Assembly: GCA_002257025.1 (NCBI GenBank)
Contig: NCHA01000004.1
Coordinates: 1 to 64,000, forward strand
Source of the DNA: Sphingobacteriales bacterium 16-39-50
GTDB taxonomy: Bacteria > Bacteroidota > Bacteroidia > Sphingobacteriales > Sphingobacteriaceae
Length of the DNA: 64,000 nucleotides
Direction: 5' to 3'
Shown here: piece by piece, positions 27,601 through 37,164 of the stretch
How the letters are laid out: the number at the start of each line of letters is the position of its first letter
Position numbering within the stretch: position 1 is the first letter of the stretch
Notes under the pieces: model-generated
Told to the model about the DNA's origin: nothing
What the model saw: only the letters and a program-made list of their open reading frames with translations
Database searches by the model: none
Program-made: the position numbers and the translations under genes

Positions 27601-28319
27601 GAAACATCATTTGCAGACTGATACTGATAGATATCCCCCTTATTCAATTTCTGTGTTATTTTAAACGTCGAGTTTGCCTGACGTGCACCATTTAAGCTGC
27701 TGGCTGAAGGTGTGATTTCAATCTCAGTATTGTCCTCAACCGCTAATATTGTAAATTCGGACCTGGCATTCCCACCTTGCGAACCTCCAGCATTCTGATA
27801 GGAAAATGCATAATATTCCCGCCCTAAAGATTTGGTCGGAAGTATTAAGCTGCCTCCTGTTCTGGCGCTGTTTGAAATTATTGAGTAAACTGAAATCGGG
27901 CTTCCTGAAGTAATATGAATACCCTTGTTGGATTCAACAACATCAGAACTCGCAATATGAACATCAATTATATTCGGATCTACAAATACTGGAGTAATTA
28001 TGTTTGCACTTATATTACCGGAAGAAATGGTTTGACCATTAGCCTCTACCTGGTACGTTGTATTCACGTCTGAGGAAAGGAATAAGGTCATCCTTGATAA
28101 TTTAGCATCAATATGACCAGCATAGGCTACCCAGAAATCTATCCCTTTGTTTGAAGTACTTTGTGCAGATGCTGATAGAAGGGAACCAGCAATCAGACCA
28201 AAAATAATCAGTAATATCCCCGCACGATGTTTCAAAATTGTTTCAGATAATAAAAGATTATAATTCAGAAGAAATATGCTTCTAAAACTACGTAAACAGA
28301 TTGATTCGATGTCAGACAT
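24654..28319 (-). CDS. large PKD-domain surface protein with type B (gliding) sorting domain
   Basis: This is a 1221-residue exported protein. A signal peptide ends at about residue 53 (SASAQS), preceded by an unusually long N-terminal extension; the ATG at 28319 is the only available Met start. Residues 55-500 resemble the IgGFc-binding N-terminal domain (GIDFWVAYAGH, SKGIHI-type motifs). Then follow PKD repeats with the hallmark WDFGD (ISWIWDFGDNEF, IKWFWDFGDQS, TYLWDFGNAS). The last 85 residues are the gliding-motility C-terminal domain (FSPNNDGMNDLW), which sends proteins through the type IX secretion system. It is probably an adhesin or a gliding-related surface protein. Confidence 0.9.
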   Translation of the reverse strand: MSDIESICLRSFRSIFLLNYNLLLSETILKHRAGILLIIFGLIAGSLLSASAQSTSNKGIDFWVAYAGHIDAKLSRMTLFLSSDVNTTYQVEANGQTISSGNISANIITPVFVDPNIIDVHIASSDVVESNKGIHITSGSPISVYSIISNSARTGGSLILPTKSLGREYYAFSYQNAGGSQGGNARSEFTILAVEDNTEIEITPSASSLNGARQANSTFKITQKLNKGDIYQYQSANDVSGSLIRTLGSCKPIAVFSGSTWSAFCEVGNPRTIPSGGDNLYQQLFPVSSWGKNFVTAPFYNTENGNIDAVRIIVSEDNTNITVNGSNTLALGTLLSNPYKKGSIITYFTNKPSILKSDKPIGVAQYQSAQNCNAANPVNIQSSVFPGDPEMTILNPIEQTLSDITVFSKLNSVAGVRTNISKYFLNIIIKTADTAGLTVDGVAVSNFKTIDNEYSYVIIDVTGSQDQHRIKANGGFVAIAYGYGAVESYAYLAGADVRNLFQNITANTQSSKVITSGCSNSAPKFILKLPYQSSSIVWDLDDGKSSYTDSNPVFTTSQIDGRTVYSYVYPQADPVYKTIGKYKITAIAQNPNPSGCDASELISLDFEIFDPPVASFKTLSQSCVNASVAFRDTSVANEKKIISWIWDFGDNEFSDKQHPTHIYKKSGTYKVKFIVEGESGCVSEVFSQDIIIYALPVADFTAGSPACENKTVTFSDQSVSSEGKIIKWFWDFGDQSPVEEKDSASPFTHTFKVSGTYIVKLRVLTENGCEGLTFEKSILINPSPVVNFGVPEVCIKDSFAQFTDSTTISDGTELTYLWDFGNASAAPGTNTSTLKNPTHRYTLAGNYQVTLTVTSKAGCVNTVVKTFTVNGAIPTAGFEVLNPAGLCSNKEVVFRNTSTVDFGDVGKVEWYFDYDNAPTNKIVDENPLPNKEYRFSYPVFSSQATKQVRIRMVAYSGGSCADEEIQTLTLLAAPSVSFTTLTNVCQEIAPFRIIQASELSGQTGIGTFSGPGLSSTGIFNPAQAGVGTHTLQYIFSANNGCSESISQTITVMPTPSVNAGRDTLILEGGETKLNAIASGSNLTYKWFPSTGLSRDDIPDPVASPAEDIVYTLTVTSDQACTAMDNIRIKVLKQPEVPNAFSPNNDGMNDLWNVKYLESYANATVKVFSRYGGIVYQSSKGYSKPWNGQFNGIDLPVGTYYYIIDPKTKGRQVISGAVTILR

Positions 28320-28364
28320 TTAATCTTTCTGATTATTTTTTGAAGATCATGATTAGTAATCAAC

Positions 28365-29486
28365 TTAATCAATCGGCACAAACCTGAGAAATGATGGCTT
28401 GTCGATCTGTAATTTCTGACCAGTTGGGTTTAATTTACCAGTTTGCTGATCCCGCTTAAACACAATGATCTCATTGCTGGCCTGTCCGGTAGAAAGAAGC
28501 CAGTTGCCACTAGGGTCAATTTCAAATGTACGTGAACTTCTGCCCAATGAAGGCTGCCTGCTAATCAGGCTGAGCATACCTGTTTTCTGATCAATTGAAA
28601 AGATTGCTATTTCATTCAGAGTGCTTCTTGTACTTGCATAAAGAAATTTTCCATCTGCAGAAACATGAATGTCTGCACCATGCCCTGGCCCGGTAAATCC
28701 ATCAGGCAGCATTGAAACAGACTGAATTGGACTTAAATGTCCCTTTTTATAATTAAAGGCATATACTTTTGAGTTAATTTCTGTAACTGAATAGAGAAAT
28801 TTTTTATTGGGATGAAAAGTCAGGTGTCGGGGGCCAGCTCCAGGATCCAGAATAACAAATGGCTGAACTGCTGCAGATAAGGCCTGAGGTCTGGCTTTGG
28901 CTCGGAATCTGTAAATATTGATCTTATCTGTTCCCAGATCGGCAGTTAAAACAAATTTATTATCCGGAGAAACAATTACTGAATGAACAAATGGCTTTTT
29001 CCTTGCAATACTGCTTCCTTCATGCTTGATATCCTGAATATCCACCCCCAAAGTACCATCAGCCTCTACCGGCAAAGCAGTGACAGAGCCTCCCCCATAA
29101 TTGGCTGCAAATACGTATTTACCTTTGGAATCAACAGAAATATAAGTTGGGCCATTGCTTCCTGAAGGCTGACTGTTCAGGAACGTCAGTTCTCCAGTCC
29201 TGGAATTAAATGCAAGCGCACTAATCTTACTCCCTCTTCCTTCTGTTACAGAATAAACAAATTTACGGTCTTTAGTTAGTGCAAAATAGGAAGGACTTTC
29301 AATTATAGCTTTTGACTTATAGGTCATATCACCGGTTTGACCATCAAATTCATACACATAAATCCCTTCGCTTTTCCCTGGTGAAGTATAGGTGCCTATT
29401 AGTAAGTGGTATTTTGTGGTCTGAGACTTTAAACCTGAGGTTAAAAGCAATAAAGCAAAAAGTAAGGCAATTCTTATAGTGGGCAT
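28365..29486 (-). CDS. lactonase-family seven-bladed beta-propeller (6-phosphogluconolactonase-like)
   Basis: From the ATG at 29486 the protein has 373 residues; a TTG at 29510 would only add eight residues before the signal peptide (ending LKSQTT). The propeller repeats show LLIGTYTSPGKSEGIYVY, NGPTYISVDSKGKYVFAANYGGG, GPRHLTFHPNKKFLYSVTE and FEIDPSGNWLLSTGQ, as in the YbhE/Pgl lactonases. The exported location means it cannot be the pentose-pathway enzyme; an extracytoplasmic lactonase for aldonolactones is more likely. Substrate unknown. Confidence 0.9.
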   Translation of the reverse strand: MPTIRIALLFALLLLTSGLKSQTTKYHLLIGTYTSPGKSEGIYVYEFDGQTGDMTYKSKAIIESPSYFALTKDRKFVYSVTEGRGSKISALAFNSRTGELTFLNSQPSGSNGPTYISVDSKGKYVFAANYGGGSVTALPVEADGTLGVDIQDIKHEGSSIARKKPFVHSVIVSPDNKFVLTADLGTDKINIYRFRAKARPQALSAAVQPFVILDPGAGPRHLTFHPNKKFLYSVTEINSKVYAFNYKKGHLSPIQSVSMLPDGFTGPGHGADIHVSADGKFLYASTRSTLNEIAIFSIDQKTGMLSLISRQPSLGRSSRTFEIDPSGNWLLSTGQASNEIIVFKRDQQTGKLNPTGQKLQIDKPSFLRFVPID

Positions 29487-29512
29487 AATTATTCTATATT
29501 TTAATTCCAAAA

Positions 29513-29557
29513 ATATTAAAAAAAAGGGGAGAAATCTGAATACAACAGATTCTCCCC
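29513..29557 (-). terminator. intrinsic terminator after the MopE-like lipoprotein gene
   Basis: On the minus strand GGGGAGAATCTG pairs with CAGATTTCTCCCC (one bulge) around a 7-nt loop, followed by a T-tract (complement of the A run at 29518-29525). It separates the lipoprotein gene from the downstream lactonase gene. Confidence 0.85.
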
Positions 29558-29603
29558 ATTATTAATATTTCACCCGGGAATAAGTCCCGGAAATCAAAAT
29601 TCC

Positions 29604-30638
29604 TTAGTTCTGGGCGGTATGTACCACACCGGATGCTGTCACTGTTAATCCTCCAATTTGCCCGCTTCTCTGGGCAAAATTAGCCTGCGTATCACCCCAT
29701 ATCAGATTAAAACCATAACCACCGCGAGGAGCTCCGGTACCTACATTTGGAGAAGGATAAACTCCTGGATCGCCTATCACAATTCTATCGCTTAACTGTG
29801 ATAAAGTGATCCTGGATCCATTAAGGGTTAAATATTGAGCATTGTCCCTTGCCCCGGTTCCACTATCGAAAAGCCAGTTGAAATTGCTGGTTGAAGTTCC
29901 ATATTCAAATATCTTCCATTCTGCACGGGTTCCAAAATCAGTTCCCCTGTAATTATTCTCTGAAGAAATGACAGCATAATTACCTGCACCATCAGTCACC
30001 CAAATATTCAGATATGGTACAATTCCTCCATTTCCGGCAATTACATTCCAATTCCAATTGACACTTTTAATTGTATTTAACTTAAGTCCGTCAAAGAATT
30101 TTGTTCCATATCCAACTTTTTGGCCACTTCTGGGTGTACCGAATGAGAATCCATCTCCTGCGGCATTTTCAGATAAAACAATATCAGAATCCCAGGGCGC
30201 ACTAATTCTGTTTGCTATTGGAATAGCGTTATTATTTCTAATATTGAATATTACGAAATCTGGTCCGCAGTTTTCATCTACAACTCCATTGCAGTTATTA
30301 TCAATTCCATCACCACAAACTTCTTCAGCACCAGGATTTATTGTTGCATCGTTATCATTGCAGTCATCCTTTGAACCTGTGCAGGCACCCACGGCTGTAT
30401 AACCATCCCCATCACTGTCCGGCACAATGTCACCATGAGCAAGATGAGCAGCAAGAGCATTTTGATTAACTTGAATGACAATCACTTTGCCATCGCCTGC
30501 AGAGTGGCAGATAGTCACTTTTCCTGCAGACCCTTTACTCATCTCCTTATTTGCTTCTAAGGTCAGATCAGTATCTGCCTTCTGGCACGCGGAGAAAAAT
30601 AAGAGGAGGGAAAAACTTAAATAAATGAGCTTTTTCAT
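29604..30638 (-). CDS. secreted lipoprotein with MopE-like Asp/Cys-rich metal-binding repeat
   Basis: The protein has 344 residues from the ATG at 30638 (a TTG at 30659 is less likely). The lipobox is FFSAC at residues 14-18. Residues about 60-125 form a MopE-like repeat with DSDGDGY, DDCNDND, INPGAEEVC and DGIDNNCNG, which binds calcium and is disulfide-linked in related proteins. The rest (130-344) is a beta-rich domain of unknown family. It may be a surface-exposed binding protein; function is unknown. It is divergent from the propeller gene at 30874. Confidence 0.8.
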   Translation of the reverse strand: MKKLIYLSFSLLLFFSACQKADTDLTLEANKEMSKGSAGKVTICHSAGDGKVIVIQVNQNALAAHLAHGDIVPDSDGDGYTAVGACTGSKDDCNDNDATINPGAEEVCGDGIDNNCNGVVDENCGPDFVIFNIRNNNAIPIANRISAPWDSDIVLSENAAGDGFSFGTPRSGQKVGYGTKFFDGLKLNTIKSVNWNWNVIAGNGGIVPYLNIWVTDGAGNYAVISSENNYRGTDFGTRAEWKIFEYGTSTSNFNWLFDSGTGARDNAQYLTLNGSRITLSQLSDRIVIGDPGVYPSPNVGTGAPRGGYGFNLIWGDTQANFAQRSGQIGGLTVTASGVVHTAQN

Positions 30639-30873
30639 AATAGATAGTTTAGATTTCAATACCGGCTTTTTGAGTATATATACTCAATATTAGAAAAATA
30701 TTTTTTAATAATTATCGTCAGTAGAAAATATTTTTCCTTGAAACAAGCTCTTGTTCAGGGATAATCAGAATATCCATATAGCGATATAAAGAATAAAAAA
30801 GATAAATAATTCCTTTCACTTTCTGATATGAATTAAATTACTTTATATTTATGGGTACGTACACAATCTATCT

Positions 30874-32841
30874 ATGAGAACAAAATTCACTTTCCTGCTT
30901 TTAATCTATGTCTCACTTTCCCTTGAAGCTTTTTCTCAAAAGCAGGTCAGGGTTATCCCTCTTCCCGACAAAACAGGTTTTACAGTAGAGACCTCTACAA
31001 AGGATCTGGGCAATGGCTTTTTTGACCATGGTGTGGCCTCTCCAATCAGCAATCATCGTGGGGTGGTTTCTACCATTGACGGGAAAGGAAAGAACGTAGT
31101 TTTGGTATGGCTTTTTGATCATCGCGGAGGATATTCTTTATTAATGATCGATGCTGAGACCGGAAAGAGCGAGGAATTTCCAATTCCTTTTGATCCGAAG
31201 CAGGATACTCCATACTCATCAATCTTATCAAAGGATAATAAATTCTATACACACTTCAGCGACCATTTCACCGAATTTGATCCTGTAAAACGAGCCTTTA
31301 CCTTCACTCAAAAGACTATGCCGCAAATGGCTATGTCGATGACTGAAGACGATAATGGCAAAATATGGTCTGTGACTTATCCAAACAGTGGACTCGTTGC
31401 ATTTGATCCGAAAAAACGGGAGCTGGTGGACTACGCTTATGTTAATAAGGAAAACTGGCGTCAGTATCAGCGCAGCATCGTTGCTGATAATAAAGGCTGG
31501 ATCTACTTTGGATTGGGAAATGCCTCCAGTCAGATTCTTGCTTTTAACCCGAATACAGGAAAAGCTAGCGGCATTCTTCCGCAGAATGAACGAAAACTGG
31601 GAACTGCCGCAGTTTATCGGGATGAGAATGGTAAAGTTTACGGTCGCGCATTAGAATCAATCAAGGATCAATGGTACGAGCTTTATAAAGGTGAGGCCAG
31701 AAAGATTGGAGAATACAATGACCTGAAGCCTGTAAAAATCATAACAGGTTCTCAAAGTCTGTTCCATAGAAACTTCCCTGATGGCACTATACTAAAGAAT
31801 CTTGATCTCGTTAACCGCATCCTCATTACAGAAAACCCCAAAACAAATACTACAAAAGAAGTTTCCTTTGATTATACCAGCGATGGAGCAATCGTAATGG
31901 GTATTGGTACGGCTCCTGATGGTACTATTGTTGGTGGCACGGCATTTCCGATGCGTTTCTTCAATTATGACCTGAAAAAAGACAGATGGGTTAACCGTTA
32001 TGCTTTAGGGCAATTCAATGCACTGGTAAACCAGAACAAAAAGGTATATTTTGGAGTATACTCGGGAGGACATCTGATAGAATGGGACCCTTACAAGCCA
32101 TGGGTACAAACCAAACTCAATGATAAAAGTTCAAACCCCCTGCATCTTACCACAGTTTCGCCTGAATTAATCCGTCCCTATCGTATCATAGCCCATCCTG
32201 ATGGAAAAACAATCATCATGGGTGGTACCCCGCAATATGGCGCTACCGGTGGTGGATTATTGCTTTATGATAACCAGGCAAAAAACAGAATCCTGCTTAC
32301 TGACAGCATGGTAGTAAAGGATCAGAGCAGTATGAGTCTGGTTCCTCTGAAAAATGGCAAACTATTGGGCGGAACGACTACCTCACCCGGAACCGGAGGT
32401 GAAAAAAAGGCGAAAGAGGCACAAATGTATATCATGGATATGGGTAGTAAAAAAATCGAATGGCAGGAAGTCGTTTTTCCTGGAGTTCAGGAGTACAGTG
32501 AGATGCGTATGATGCCCGATGGACTGGTTTATGGCATTACCGACAAGAGGAATTTCTTTGTTTTTGATCCTGCTACGAAGCAGGTTGTTTACACAAAAGA
32601 TATTTTTTCTGAATTCGGACCCACAACCGCAGAGCAAAGTCCGAGGATATTTGTCATGGGTCCTAAGAATGAAGTTTATATACTTTTTGCAAAGGGAGCT
32701 ATCGTGCAGGTTTTACCAAAGAGCTACGAAATGAAACTTATAGCTACGGCTCCGGGGCCGATCAAAGCAGGCGGAGATTATGCCCATGGCCGGATATTCT
32801 TTGTATCAGGCTCTCATTTAATGAGTTATAAACTAAAATAA
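30874..32841 (+). CDS. exported beta-propeller protein of unknown function
   Basis: The protein has 655 residues with a signal peptide ending at SFSQ near residue 22. The mature part is a series of propeller-like repeats with DDNGKIWSVTYPNSGLVAFDPKK, DNKGWIYFGLGN, NQNKKVYFGVYSGGHLIEWDP and MPDGLVYGITDKRNFFVFDP, similar to Vgb/Kelch-like propellers. No catalytic motif is seen. It is first of a row (42 bp to the heparinase II/III gene), so it probably binds or processes the same polysaccharide or acts as its sensor or partner. Confidence 0.8.
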   Translation: MRTKFTFLLLIYVSLSLEAFSQKQVRVIPLPDKTGFTVETSTKDLGNGFFDHGVASPISNHRGVVSTIDGKGKNVVLVWLFDHRGGYSLLMIDAETGKSEEFPIPFDPKQDTPYSSILSKDNKFYTHFSDHFTEFDPVKRAFTFTQKTMPQMAMSMTEDDNGKIWSVTYPNSGLVAFDPKKRELVDYAYVNKENWRQYQRSIVADNKGWIYFGLGNASSQILAFNPNTGKASGILPQNERKLGTAAVYRDENGKVYGRALESIKDQWYELYKGEARKIGEYNDLKPVKIITGSQSLFHRNFPDGTILKNLDLVNRILITENPKTNTTKEVSFDYTSDGAIVMGIGTAPDGTIVGGTAFPMRFFNYDLKKDRWVNRYALGQFNALVNQNKKVYFGVYSGGHLIEWDPYKPWVQTKLNDKSSNPLHLTTVSPELIRPYRIIAHPDGKTIIMGGTPQYGATGGGLLLYDNQAKNRILLTDSMVVKDQSSMSLVPLKNGKLLGGTTTSPGTGGEKKAKEAQMYIMDMGSKKIEWQEVVFPGVQEYSEMRMMPDGLVYGITDKRNFFVFDPATKQVVYTKDIFSEFGPTTAEQSPRIFVMGPKNEVYILFAKGAIVQVLPKSYEMKLIATAPGPIKAGGDYAHGRIFFVSGSHLMSYKLK

Positions 32842-32882
32842 TTACAAATCAATCAGAAAATACCCATTATTAAATTCAATTT

Positions 32883-35800
32883 ATGAAACATATAATCCGC
32901 TGTTGTTTAGCCATTCTGACACTCATTGCAATTTCACATTTAAGTTTTGCACAACGTCAGTATGGTGGATTCTACACCAAGGAAAAGATTCAAAACCTTA
33001 GAAATAATTGCAATAAGTACGATTGGGCAAAGGAATTGAAAAACTCTGTTATCAATAATGCGAAAAACTTTGCCAATAAAAGCGATGATGAAATATGGTC
33101 ATTAGTACCCGGACAGAATACTCCGCGCGGTATCGATGTCACCCTCGACCGTATAGCGAAAGGCCCTAAAGTTTTAGGTTGTTTAAAATGCGGGCTGGAT
33201 GTACTTAAATTCGGTAATTATCCCTATGAACCGGAATTTGAGGATAAACCATGGAAGCTTACCTGTCCTTCCTGCAAAAGTGTATTTCCAACGAATGATT
33301 TCGGTAAATTTTATGCAAGTGCATTAGATGAACGTGGTCAGTTTGATGTAACAAAAGGCGACAAAAGCCTGCTTTTCAATACAGCCCATCCTGATCCATC
33401 CGATCCTTTGCATAAATATGGCGTTGATGATGGATATGGATACATTGATCAGAACGGTCGTGCACACCGCTTCATTGGATATTATGTCTGGAAAAAATGG
33501 GATTACATAAGCAAGGGACTTGCAGATCTGGCTGAGGCCTATTTATATACCGGCGATAAAATGTATGCACGCAAAGCTGCAATCATTTTAGACCGCATCG
33601 CTGATGTTTATCCTGAAATGGACTGGAAACCCTATGCCGACAAGGGATGGTATCATTCTGACGGAGGACGCAATATGGGCAAAATACACGGATCTATATG
33701 GGAAACCCAAATCATCACATCTTTCGCTGATTCTTATGATAAAATTATAAGTGGTACCGTTGATAATAATGAATTATACAGCTTCCTGAAGAAACAATCC
33801 GAAAAATACAAAATCGGAACAAAAGGTACCCGTGCTTTGTTAATGCAAAACATAGATGACGGACTTCTAAGAACGGCATACAAAGCTGTTTTGTCAACAC
33901 ATATCAGGGGTAATCAGGGAATGCATCAATTAACTCTTGCGACTTGTGCAATTGCCCTGGATTCGCAACCCGAAAGTAATTTATGGATCGACTGGATCTT
34001 TGCGGCGGATGGCGGAAATATCCCGGGCCTCATGATTTCAACGTTCGACAGAGATGGCACCTCCAATGAAGGTGCTCCTGGTTATACCCTGATGTGGGGC
34101 AGGTTAATTACTCAGGTTGCTGAAAAACTTCAAGGCTATCCCGCATATACAAAGCATAATATCATTAAAGAATTCCCTCAGTTCAATACCACATTTCTTG
34201 CTGCATACAGGATGGCAGCCCTTGGCATAGCCATTCCGAATATGGGCGATAGCGGTTCAACCGGAACGGTAAGTAATGGCTATGCTGATCCGAAATTTAT
34301 CGCCAAAGGTTATATTTTCACCAAAGATCCTGAATTTGCAAAAGCTGCTTACTTATCCAATAAAAATTCAGCAGATAAACTTGGCAGGGATATCTTTTCA
34401 AAAGATCCGGATGCAATTAGCAGAGAAATACAAAAAATAGCTGAACCTCTTGGACCGAGACCACAGGGAGGTTATTTAATGAGTGGCTTCGGACTCGCCT
34501 TACTGGAAAATGGAAGCGGGAACAGTGGAGTTGCTATTGCGAATAATTTTGGAAGGACCATAATGCATGCGCATCCCGACCTGATGAACTTTGATCTCCT
34601 TGCTTTCGGCAAATGGCTGGCACCTGATCATGGATACCCTGAATTTGCGACTAATATTCCGAGTAATCGCGATTGGACAGGAAGTACAGTATCACATAAC
34701 CTCGTTTTCGTGAATGAAAAACCTCAAAAAGAAATTTGGGGCGGACATACCCGATTATTTAAACAGTTGAAAGGTTTTGGAGTATTCGAAATCGATGGAC
34801 AGAAAGCTTATCCTGAGACGAAAACCTATCAAAGAACCATGTTTCTTGTTGATGCAGAATCAGGTGAAAACAATTCCTATGTCATTGATATTTTCAAGGT
34901 TGATGGCGGCAAAGACCATTTATACAGCTTCCATGGCCCTCCGGGAGAGATCAGCACTACAGGATTGAATTTAACAGCCCAAAAATCTGGAACCTATGCA
35001 GGCGAAAATATTGAAAAAGGAATTGCCGCAAATGGATTTCCAATGGGTTACTCATTCTTTTACAATGTAAAAAGGGATTTAAGTCCGGCCTCAGGATTCA
35101 TGATCGACTGGAAAACCGAAACAGGCTATCGTGGGACGAAGGCAGATGATAATATCCATTTAAGAATGCATGCCCTCAGTCAGGCAAATGATGTTGCCCT
35201 TGCTGATGGGGATCCCCCTCAGAACAAAGCCGGGAATCCCAAAAAACTGGGCTATGTATTGATGCACAGAAAAGGTGAGAATCTAAACAGTACTTTCATT
35301 TCAGTCTTTGAGCCTTACCGTCTAAATCCCTTCATTAAATCGGTTAAACGCATCGATAATGGGGATGAATCGCAGATCGCATTGCAAATTGAACATACCA
35401 ATGGCAATATTGATCATGTTCTATACAATCCTGAATCAGAAAAACTGATGAAACTGCCCAATAATGTGAGTATGACCGGAAATATAGGCTTCCTGAGGAC
35501 AAAGAATAATCAGTTAAGCAAGGCTCTTCTTGTAAATGGTACTGAATTAAATTCCGGGGATTTGAATCTTAAATCCGATGGTCAAATAAAAGGAAGGATC
35601 GTTAAGATGAATAAAAACCCTTCTGGAAGTGGTTGGGTACTGGTTGATCAGATTCTCCCGGAAAACGGCAGCCTGATTGGGGAGCAACTGATTATTTCAA
35701 CTAAAGGAGAAAGAGATGCCACCTACACGATAAAAAGTGTGAAAAGAGAAGGGAAATATACCCGGATAGATTGCGGGCCAATCACTTTTGCTATGGGATT

Positions 35801-35915
35801 AAAGAATAATCCATCAGCAGACCCGAAAGATCCATACAGCAATTATATCTACGAATTTGAAGAAGGAGCTGCATTCAGCATCCCTACACATAATGAATGG
35901 TCATCTAAAAAATAA
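32883..35915 (+). CDS. heparinase II/III-family polysaccharide lyase
   Basis: This is a large exported protein of 1010 residues with a signal peptide (ends SFAQ, residue 23). It has an alpha-toroid region (about 150-480) with Tyr/His-rich motifs and then a beta-sandwich domain (from about 520), where ARTIMHAHPDLMNFDL-like sequence (FGRTIMHAHPDLM) matches the Heparinase_II_III fold. Such lyases cleave uronic-acid-containing polymers by beta-elimination. An unusual four-Cys segment, CLKCG then CPSC, around residues 101-137 looks like a metal-binding ribbon. It is 3 bp ahead of a beta-helix gene, so the two are likely co-translated against the same polymer. The exact substrate is not known. Confidence 0.88.
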   Translation: MKHIIRCCLAILTLIAISHLSFAQRQYGGFYTKEKIQNLRNNCNKYDWAKELKNSVINNAKNFANKSDDEIWSLVPGQNTPRGIDVTLDRIAKGPKVLGCLKCGLDVLKFGNYPYEPEFEDKPWKLTCPSCKSVFPTNDFGKFYASALDERGQFDVTKGDKSLLFNTAHPDPSDPLHKYGVDDGYGYIDQNGRAHRFIGYYVWKKWDYISKGLADLAEAYLYTGDKMYARKAAIILDRIADVYPEMDWKPYADKGWYHSDGGRNMGKIHGSIWETQIITSFADSYDKIISGTVDNNELYSFLKKQSEKYKIGTKGTRALLMQNIDDGLLRTAYKAVLSTHIRGNQGMHQLTLATCAIALDSQPESNLWIDWIFAADGGNIPGLMISTFDRDGTSNEGAPGYTLMWGRLITQVAEKLQGYPAYTKHNIIKEFPQFNTTFLAAYRMAALGIAIPNMGDSGSTGTVSNGYADPKFIAKGYIFTKDPEFAKAAYLSNKNSADKLGRDIFSKDPDAISREIQKIAEPLGPRPQGGYLMSGFGLALLENGSGNSGVAIANNFGRTIMHAHPDLMNFDLLAFGKWLAPDHGYPEFATNIPSNRDWTGSTVSHNLVFVNEKPQKEIWGGHTRLFKQLKGFGVFEIDGQKAYPETKTYQRTMFLVDAESGENNSYVIDIFKVDGGKDHLYSFHGPPGEISTTGLNLTAQKSGTYAGENIEKGIAANGFPMGYSFFYNVKRDLSPASGFMIDWKTETGYRGTKADDNIHLRMHALSQANDVALADGDPPQNKAGNPKKLGYVLMHRKGENLNSTFISVFEPYRLNPFIKSVKRIDNGDESQIALQIEHTNGNIDHVLYNPESEKLMKLPNNVSMTGNIGFLRTKNNQLSKALLVNGTELNSGDLNLKSDGQIKGRIVKMNKNPSGSGWVLVDQILPENGSLIGEQLIISTKGERDATYTIKSVKREGKYTRIDCGPITFAMGLKNNPSADPKDPYSNYIYEFEEGAAFSIPTHNEWSSKK

Positions 35916-35918
35916 AAC

Positions 35919-37061
35919 ATGGGAACAAAAAATTTTAACAGAAGGCAGTTTGTTACTGCTGCTTCTTTAGGCTCGCTCGCTGCATTAAGCTCAATTAGCC
36001 CTGCAATTGCAGTTGAATCAAATTCTGAGGCAAATTATGCAAAAAAAGAAAAACCTACCTGGAAAAAGATAGGGAATACCATTTATGGGGCTAAGGCCGA
36101 TGAAACCGGTCCTATCGGAGGCGGCAAAGGGTATACAAAGATCATAACAAGCGGTGATTACACTGTCGACAGCCTCGAATCACTGATTGATGCCCTTGCC
36201 AAAGCAAAATCCGGACAAGTAATATTTATTCCGGGGGATAAGATTATCGACATGACGACTTTCATCTATATTGATAAGATCATGCTAAAGATCCCCGGAG
36301 GAGTTACCCTGGCCAGCGACAGAGGACATAATGGTTCAGCCGGAGCACAGATTACAAGCGATAGCCTTGATACACCGGGAATGATCTCAATCGAAGGTCC
36401 GGGCGTACGTATAAGCGGCATCAGGTTGCAGGGGCCAAATTCAAAACGATACCTGGATCATCATAAAAGAGCATTTGGTCCTGGGGGCCCGGGTCATACC
36501 TATTATTATAAATTCCCTACTTCAAGAGGGATTATCACTAAATTCGGAAATCTGGAAATAGACAATTGTGAGATCTCGGCTTTTGCAAATGCAGGTGTCA
36601 GCCTACAGAAAGGTACCGGCAGTCATATTCATCATAACTTGATTCATAAATGCCAGTATAACGGACTTGGTTATGGGGTTAGTCATGATGAAGCCAGTTC
36701 TACCATTGAGTTTAATCATTTCAATGAGAACCGCCATTCATTGGCAGGAACGGGCAGACCAGGCTGCGGCTATATTGCACGTAATAATGTGGAATTGGGA
36801 ATCTCGCTTAGCCATAACTTTGATATGCACGGAGGACGCGACCGCAAAGACAATACAACCATCGCCGGAACCACTATGGAAATGTATAACAATACCTTTC
36901 TTGGGCCACAAAGAGCCGTTGTGATCCGTGGAGTACCTCAGGACAAATGTGATGTGCACCATAACTGGATTCCAACCCATAAAGATGCAACAACAGCAAT
37001 CAGAGCAGAAGAAAAAACATATGCTACAAATAACCTTTATTCAGACGGAAAGGTTTCCTGA
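35919..37061 (+). CDS. Tat-exported right-handed beta-helix protein, pectate-lyase-like
   Basis: The protein has 380 residues with a twin-arginine signal (NRRQFVTAASLGS, then ISPAIA). The mature part has GGVTLASDRG, PGVRISGIRLQGP, NLEIDNCEISAFANAGV, SHIHHNLIHKCQYNGLGYGV and ARNNVELGISLSHNFDMHGG, the pattern of parallel beta-helix proteins with pectate-lyase-like loops. It follows the heparinase II/III gene by 3 bp and is followed by a terminator. It may be a lyase or a hydrolase on a uronate polymer. The family (PL number) is not assigned here. Confidence 0.85.
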   Translation: MGTKNFNRRQFVTAASLGSLAALSSISPAIAVESNSEANYAKKEKPTWKKIGNTIYGAKADETGPIGGGKGYTKIITSGDYTVDSLESLIDALAKAKSGQVIFIPGDKIIDMTTFIYIDKIMLKIPGGVTLASDRGHNGSAGAQITSDSLDTPGMISIEGPGVRISGIRLQGPNSKRYLDHHKRAFGPGGPGHTYYYKFPTSRGIITKFGNLEIDNCEISAFANAGVSLQKGTGSHIHHNLIHKCQYNGLGYGVSHDEASSTIEFNHFNENRHSLAGTGRPGCGYIARNNVELGISLSHNFDMHGGRDRKDNTTIAGTTMEMYNNTFLGPQRAVVIRGVPQDKCDVHHNWIPTHKDATTAIRAEEKTYATNNLYSDGKVS

Positions 37062-37080
37062 TATATGGTAATTTTTCAAT

Positions 37081-37117
37081 AAAAAAGCTTTTTCATGTTT
37101 TGAAAGAGCTTTTTTTT
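37081..37117 (+). terminator. intrinsic terminator after the beta-helix gene
   Basis: AAAAAAGCTTTTTCA pairs with TGAAAGAGCTTTTTT (one mismatch) around a 5-nt loop and continues into a T run. It lies 20 bp after the stop, and a small CGGCTTTCGCCG hairpin follows at once. Confidence 0.8.
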
Positions 37118-37164
37118 CGGCTTTCGCCGGAAATCACTAAATTGATTTTCACAAAGGATAACCA

